The notes under the pieces are model-generated. The model did no database searches and was not told where the DNA came from. It was given only the letters and a program-made list of their open reading frames with translations. From assembly GCA_001263235.1 (NCBI GenBank), contig LGRD01000038.1, positions 53,625 to 117,624 on the forward strand: DNA of 64,000 nt, in the 5' to 3' direction. The stretch is from Methylibium sp. NZG (GTDB lineage Bacteria > Pseudomonadota > Gammaproteobacteria > Burkholderiales > Burkholderiaceae_C). The position numbers and the translations under genes are program-made. Below, in pieces: positions 61,053 to 64,000 of the stretch (position 1 is its first letter; each line of letters starts with the position of its first letter).

Positions 61053-63410
61053 TCAAACGCGAGGCGGGTCGCTTTCCCGCGCGGGGTGCCGGTGCTTGGC
61101 GACTGCCTTGATGAACGACGCCGCCGCAGCGGCCGCGTTCGCCCCCTTGGCCAGCACGATGCCTGGGTCGGCGTCGCCCGAGGCCAATGTGGTGGCGATG
61201 CCGGCCTGGTCGAGCAGGGCCTTTGAGGCGCCGAGCGCAAGGATCGACTTGCCGTGCCGGTACTGCAGGTGGACGAAGTCCATCGCCTGGGCATCGCTTG
61301 CCAGCAGCGCGACGCCCGCTTCGCCGTCGGGCAGCACCACCGCGTCGAACAGCACTGGCGCAGCGTTCTCGAAAGAGGCCGTCGCCTCCACCGCCGGGCC
61401 GCCGGCCGTCTTGACGGCGCCGATGCGCGGCGCCACCACCTTGGCCACCGCGCCGGCTTCCTGCAACGCCGCCTGCAGCAGCGCGATGGACGTGCCGTCC
61501 ACCCCGTCGGCCGCCAAGAGGGCCACGCAGCGCGTGCGGATGCCGCCGTCGCCCGGCAGCGCGGTGAGCGACAGCGCGGGCGAGCGGCGCACCTCCGGCG
61601 TCGGCGGGCGAGGCAGTGCGCGTGGCAGCGCGGCCGGCAGCGCCATGCCCAGGCCCTCGGCCACCTGGCTCGCCAGCGCCTCCGACACATTGAGCAACGA
61701 CGCCACCATGCGCTCGCGAATCGCCGGCACGGTGAGCTTGCTCAACTCGAAGCGGAAGGCCGCTGCGATGTGCGCCTGTTCGAACGGCGTCTGGCTGTCG
61801 TAGAACAGCGTGGCCTGCGTGTAGTGGTCGGCAAACTTCTCCGGCTTGCCGCGCACCTTGTCTTGTTCCACCGGCTGCGGGAACGATACGAACCCGGCCG
61901 AACCGGCCTGGAACGGGCACCCGCCGCCGAGCGAGTTGGGCTCGTAGGCCACGCGCCCGCGGTGGATGGTTTGGCGGTGACTGCCGTCGCGTTGGTTGTT
62001 GTGCACCGGCGCGAGCGGCGCGTTGATCGGGATCTCGTGGAAGTTTGCGCCGCCCAGCCGCGTGATCTGCGTGTCGATGTACGAGTGGATGCGGCCCGCC
62101 AGCAGCGGGTCGTTGCTGAAGTCGATGCCCGGCACCACGTGCGCGGTGCAGAACGCCACCTGCTCGGTCTCGGCGAAGAAGTTGTCGGGGTTGCGGTCGA
62201 GCACCATGCGGCCCACCGGGCGCACCGGCACCAGCTCTTCCGGGATCAGCTTGGTCGCGTCGAGGATGTCGAAGCTGAAGCCTTCGGCCTGCGCCTCGGT
62301 GAACACCTGGAAGCCGAGTTCCCACTCGGGGTACTCGCCCGACTCGATCGCCTCCCACAGGTCGCGGCGGTGGAAGTCGTGGTCGGCGCCAGCGATCTTC
62401 ACCGCCTCGTCCCACACCAGCGAGTGCGTGCCCAGCATCGGCTTCCAGTGGAACTTGACGAACTGCGATTCGCCCGCCGCGTTGACGAGCCGGAAGCTGT
62501 GCACGCCGAAGCCCTGCATCATGCGCAGGCTGCGCGGGATCGCGCGGTCCGACATCGCCCACATCAGCGTGTGCGTCGTCTCCGGGCTGAGCGAGGCGAA
62601 GTCCCAGAACGTGTCGTGCGCCGAGCCGGCCTGCGGCATGCCGTGGTGCGGCTCGGGCTTGACGGCGTGGATCAGGTCGGGGAACTTCATCGCATCCTGG
62701 ATGAAGAACACCGGCACGTTGTTGCCCACCAGGTCCCAGTTGCCTTCGTCGGTGTAGAACTTGACGGCGAAGCCGCGGATGTCGCGCGCTGTGTCCACCG
62801 AGCCGCGCTCGCCGGCAACGGTTGAAAACCGCACGAACACCGGCGTGCGCTTGCCTGCGGCGGCGAACGGCGCGGCGCGGGTGAGATCGGTCAACGCCTC
62901 GTAAGCCTCGAAGTACCCGTGCGCCGCCGAGCCGCGCGCGTGCACGATGCGCTCGGGGATGCGCTCGTGGTCGAAGTGCGTGAGCTTCTCGCGCAGGATG
63001 AAGTCTTCGAGCAGCGCAGGCCCGCGCAGGCCGGCCTTCAGCGAGTTCTGGTTGTCGGCGATCGGCACGCCGTGGTTGGTGGTCAGGCGCTGGCCGCCGC
63101 CGTCGCTCCGCACTCGGTCCAGCGCACCGCCGGGGCCGCTTTTGTCGGACGGGTTGCTTTCGCTCAGCGTGCTCGCGGTGACGGTGGCCGAACGCGGCGT
63201 GGACATCGGCCCCTCAGGCGGCGCGAGCGCGTTGTCGTGGCCGAATTCGAGCGCCTTGATGCTGTTGTACGGCATGGCCGCCACCAGGGCCTGCGTGTCG
63301 GCGGCCTGTTCGGCGCGCCGGTCCGCGCCAGACGGCGCAGCTTGCGCGGAGCGAGCCGACGCTTTGCGCGCCGGCATCTTGAGGGTGGGTTTGGAGGTGG
63401 CTTTGGTCAT
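61053..63410 (-). CDS. katE: Large-subunit catalase (HPII/KatE type)
   Basis: 785 aa clade 2 catalase from ATG 63410 ([20 protein letters not shown], a basic N-terminal tail). Haem site: the distal His in [13 protein letters not shown], the Asn in the [15 protein letters not shown] region, and the proximal Tyr in [15 protein letters not shown]. It is followed by a C-terminal flavodoxin/class-I-amidotransferase-like domain (about residues 620-785, [20 protein letters not shown]), which only large catalases have. It degrades H2O2 in stationary phase. The CGTCCTACA motif lies 32 nt upstream. Confidence 0.95.
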   Translation of the reverse strand: MTKATSKPTLKMPARKASARSAQAAPSGADRRAEQAADTQALVAAMPYNSIKALEFGHDNALAPPEGPMSTPRSATVTASTLSESNPSDKSGPGGALDRVRSDGGGQRLTTNHGVPIADNQNSLKAGLRGPALLEDFILREKLTHFDHERIPERIVHARGSAAHGYFEAYEALTDLTRAAPFAAAGKRTPVFVRFSTVAGERGSVDTARDIRGFAVKFYTDEGNWDLVGNNVPVFFIQDAMKFPDLIHAVKPEPHHGMPQAGSAHDTFWDFASLSPETTHTLMWAMSDRAIPRSLRMMQGFGVHSFRLVNAAGESQFVKFHWKPMLGTHSLVWDEAVKIAGADHDFHRRDLWEAIESGEYPEWELGFQVFTEAQAEGFSFDILDATKLIPEELVPVRPVGRMVLDRNPDNFFAETEQVAFCTAHVVPGIDFSNDPLLAGRIHSYIDTQITRLGGANFHEIPINAPLAPVHNNQRDGSHRQTIHRGRVAYEPNSLGGGCPFQAGSAGFVSFPQPVEQDKVRGKPEKFADHYTQATLFYDSQTPFEQAHIAAAFRFELSKLTVPAIRERMVASLLNVSEALASQVAEGLGMALPAALPRALPRPPTPEVRRSPALSLTALPGDGGIRTRCVALLAADGVDGTSIALLQAALQEAGAVAKVVAPRIGAVKTAGGPAVEATASFENAAPVLFDAVVLPDGEAGVALLASDAQAMDFVHLQYRHGKSILALGASKALLDQAGIATTLASGDADPGIVLAKGANAAAAAASFIKAVAKHRHPARESDPPRV

Positions 63411-63442
63411 GGCGCACTGTCGCGCTCCAGCGCGAGCACCGT

Positions 63443-63451
63443 TGTAGGACG
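63443..63451 (-). promoter_or_regulatory. CGTCCTACA motif upstream of katE
   Basis: Coding-strand CGTCCTACA ending 32 nt before the katE ATG, a distance fitting a -10 region. Same 9-mer as at 42257, 51505 and 53387. Confidence 0.55.
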
Positions 63452-63495
63452 GCCCGCCGAGTGGGCCGCGGACGGTGCCGCGCCGCTTGCCTCTC

Positions 63496-64000
63496 ATGGC
63501 TGGTCAGTTCGCTACCGCACAAACACTGCCGGCCTTGCTGCCTATACTCGATCGAGGTGCAGGCCATCGTTGCAGCGTCTCGACGAAGGCGCTGCGCCCC
63601 ACCGCACTCCGGAGTCCATCGATCGCCACTTCAACCGAACCACGGCAGAACCACCTGCTTGCTGCACTGCCCAAGGCGGTGTGGAACGCGTGGCTGCCGC
63701 AACTCGAATCGGTGGACCTGCCGCTCGGGCAGGTGCTGTACGAGTCGGGCGGCACGCTCAGCCATGTGTACTTTCCCACCACGGCCATCGTCTCGCTGCT
63801 GTACGTGATGGAGAACGGCGCCTCGGCCGAGATCGCGGTGGTCGGCAACGAGGGCCTGGTGGGCGTGTCGCTGTTCTTGGGGGCGGGGCCCACCCCCGCC
63901 CGGGCGGTGGTGCAGAGCGCGGGCCCGGCTTCCGGCTGGCCGCTGCCGTGATGAAGGCCGAGTTCGACCGCGCCGGCCCGGTGCTGCACGGTGCAGCACC
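63496..64000 (+). pseudogene. Crp/Fnr-type cyclic-nucleotide-binding regulator, frameshifted and cut by the window end
   Basis: N-terminal cNMP-binding fold: NHLLAALPKAVWNAWLPQLE, VDLPLGQVLYESGGTLSHVY, FPTTAIVSLLYVMENGASAE and VVGNEGLVGVSLFLG. After VVQSAGP the frame runs into a stop at 63949-63951. The next frame from 63927 continues the expected sequence (GFRLAAAVMKAEFDRAGPVL) to the window end. One extra G at 63927-63928 would join them. The helix-turn-helix would lie beyond the window. The start is uncertain: ATG 63496 is used, but the family match begins about 30 residues later. Divergent from katE. Confidence 0.7.

Overview
The window is GC-rich beta-proteobacterial chromosome, probably order Burkholderiales (Rubrivivax/Leptothrix/Methylibium-like). 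The gene order supports this: sdhB-sdhE-gltA, leuCDB-asd-fimV-truA-trpFBA-accD-folC-SPOR-cvpA-purF-metZ is a classic conserved block of that order. This assignment rests on gene order and protein motifs read by eye; no database search was possible.

Layout. (1) 1-20938 is conserved core: the end of succinate dehydrogenase with its flavinylation factor, citrate synthase, leucine synthesis, aspartate-semialdehyde dehydrogenase, the polar hub protein FimV, a pseudouridine synthase, tryptophan synthesis, a fatty-acid carboxylase subunit, folate synthesis, purine and methionine synthesis, and glutamyl-tRNA synthetase. (2) 20939-21414 is a tRNA cluster (Ala-GGC, Glu-TTC, Asp-GTC) ended by a strong terminator. 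It is followed by a less GC-rich orphan gene with a HEPN-like RxxxxH motif. (3) 22369-27251 holds Dps, a small exported protein, a Suv3-type RNA helicase, a divergent RsmH-family methyltransferase and a hotdog thioesterase. (4) 27372-38522 is an aerobic 2-aminobenzoyl-CoA (anthranilate) degradation operon of the Azoarcus evansii abm type. It has a near-consensus promoter, the diagnostic monooxygenase/Old-Yellow-Enzyme fusion, beta-oxidation enzymes, a MarR regulator, a CoA ligase, a thioesterase, a RidA-family protein and glutaryl-CoA dehydrogenase. It is interrupted by two less GC-rich foreign genes, one with a PD-(D/E)XK nuclease motif resembling the N-terminus of HsdR. (5) 38578-64000 is an envelope and stress region: phosphoesterase, a frameshifted AI-2E-type permease, CsbD, BON lipoprotein, ferritin-like protein, a 2945-residue cyclic beta-glucan synthase, a PLD-type cardiolipin synthase, a GlsB-like protein, a PRC-barrel protein, a PaoABC-type molybdenum aldehyde oxidoreductase, BrkB, DUF3606, DUF2177, an SGNH hydrolase, a large HPII-type catalase, and a frameshifted Crp-like regulator cut by the window end.

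The signal I consider most worth following is an exact 9-mer, CGTCCTACA. It occurs upstream of four separate stress or envelope transcription units in region 5 (ferritin-like, glucan synthase operon, GlsB, catalase), always on the coding strand. It looks like a shared promoter or operator element. Other leads are the foreign nuclease inside the anthranilate operon, the HEPN-like gene beside the tRNAs, and the divergent Suv3 helicase/RsmH-paralogue pair. Two genes carry apparent single-G losses (40512-40515 and 63927-63928), which may be real mutations or homopolymer errors in the assembly. No CRISPR array, insertion sequence, integrase or rRNA was seen.
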